A stretch of 5,137 bases of DNA, taken from the NCBI GenBank assembly GCA_022794295.1, contig JAAWEO010000161.1, positions 1 to 5,137 on the forward strand, written 5' to 3'. This DNA comes from Angelakisella sp. (GTDB lineage: Bacteria > Bacillota > Clostridia > Oscillospirales > Ruminococcaceae). The notes beneath the pieces are model-generated. The model did no database searches and was not told where the DNA came from. It worked only from the letters and a program-made list of their open reading frames with translations. Position numbers and translations under genes: made by a program. This document shows, piece by piece, positions 5,084 to 5,137 of this stretch (position 1 is its first letter; every line of letters begins with the position of its first letter).

Positions 5084-5137
5084 TTACTTCTTGCCCTTGC
5101 CGGCTTTGCCTTCCTTGCGGATGATCACTTCGCCGAC
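5084..5137 (-). CDS. rplF: 50S ribosomal protein L6, C-terminal fragment (cut by window edge)
   Basis: Only the last 17 codons and the TAA (5084-5086) are present, reading VGEVIIRKEGKAGKGKK. This matches the lysine-rich L6 C-terminus, whose usual form is GE-V-x-RKEGK-x-GK. L6 binds 23S rRNA near the sarcin-ricin loop and the factor-binding site. The call rests on this short tail plus its position directly upstream of rplR, where rplF always sits in the spc operon. The remainder lies to the right of the window. Confidence 0.9.
   Translation of the reverse strand, partial: VGEVIIRKEGKAGKGKK

Noticed and set aside
1..5137. A novel defence, mobile or biosynthetic system hidden in the window
   Set aside because: Conserved housekeeping genes account for nearly all of the sequence with gaps of about 30 nt or less except one of about 100 nt. 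No repeats, integrase-like frames or composition breaks were seen.

Overview
This window is an ordinary, intact piece of the conserved bacterial ribosomal-protein cluster: the end of the spc operon running into the start of the alpha operon. Every supported gene lies on the minus strand. In transcription order (right to left) they are rplF (L6, C-terminus only), rplR (L18), rpsE (S5), rpmD (L30), rplO (L15), secY, adk, map, a small KOW-domain RNA-binding protein, infA (IF-1), rpmJ (L36) and rpsM (S13, N-terminus only). I see no mobile element, CRISPR array, tRNA, rRNA or obvious horizontally acquired gene.

The order secY-adk-map-(KOW protein)-infA-rpmJ-rpsM is the Gram-positive (Firmicutes) arrangement; in E. 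coli adk and map lie elsewhere. Strong AAGGAGG-type Shine-Dalgarno sites before nearly every gene, an adenylate kinase with a four-cysteine zinc lid, and a KOW gene between map and infA all point to Clostridia. Base composition is GC-rich (judged by eye), with strong G/C preference at third codon positions. That suggests a GC-rich gut-type lineage such as Oscillospiraceae, but this last step is inference.

Layout: positions 3531-5137 hold the L6-L18-S5-L30-L15 ribosomal genes. Positions 2238-3530 encode SecY, the protein-export channel. Positions 551-2207 carry adk, map and the KOW gene. Positions 1-535 carry infA, rpmJ and the start of rpsM. Junctions are very tight (0-30 nt, one 4-nt overlap), and several stop codons sit in or against the next gene's ribosome-binding site, so translational coupling along one polycistronic mRNA is likely. 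The only sizeable gap is about 100 nt between infA and rpmJ. It contains an 8-bp inverted repeat but no convincing promoter or U-tract terminator.

Functionally the block joins ribosome assembly (L6, L18, S5, L30, L15, L36, S13), translation initiation (IF-1), processing of new proteins (Map), their export (SecY) and adenylate balance (Adk). Points worth noting are a TTG start for rpsE, a TTG/ATG choice for infA, the 59-codon rpmD, the little-studied KOW protein, and the infA-rpmJ inverted repeat. I did not find an undescribed system here.
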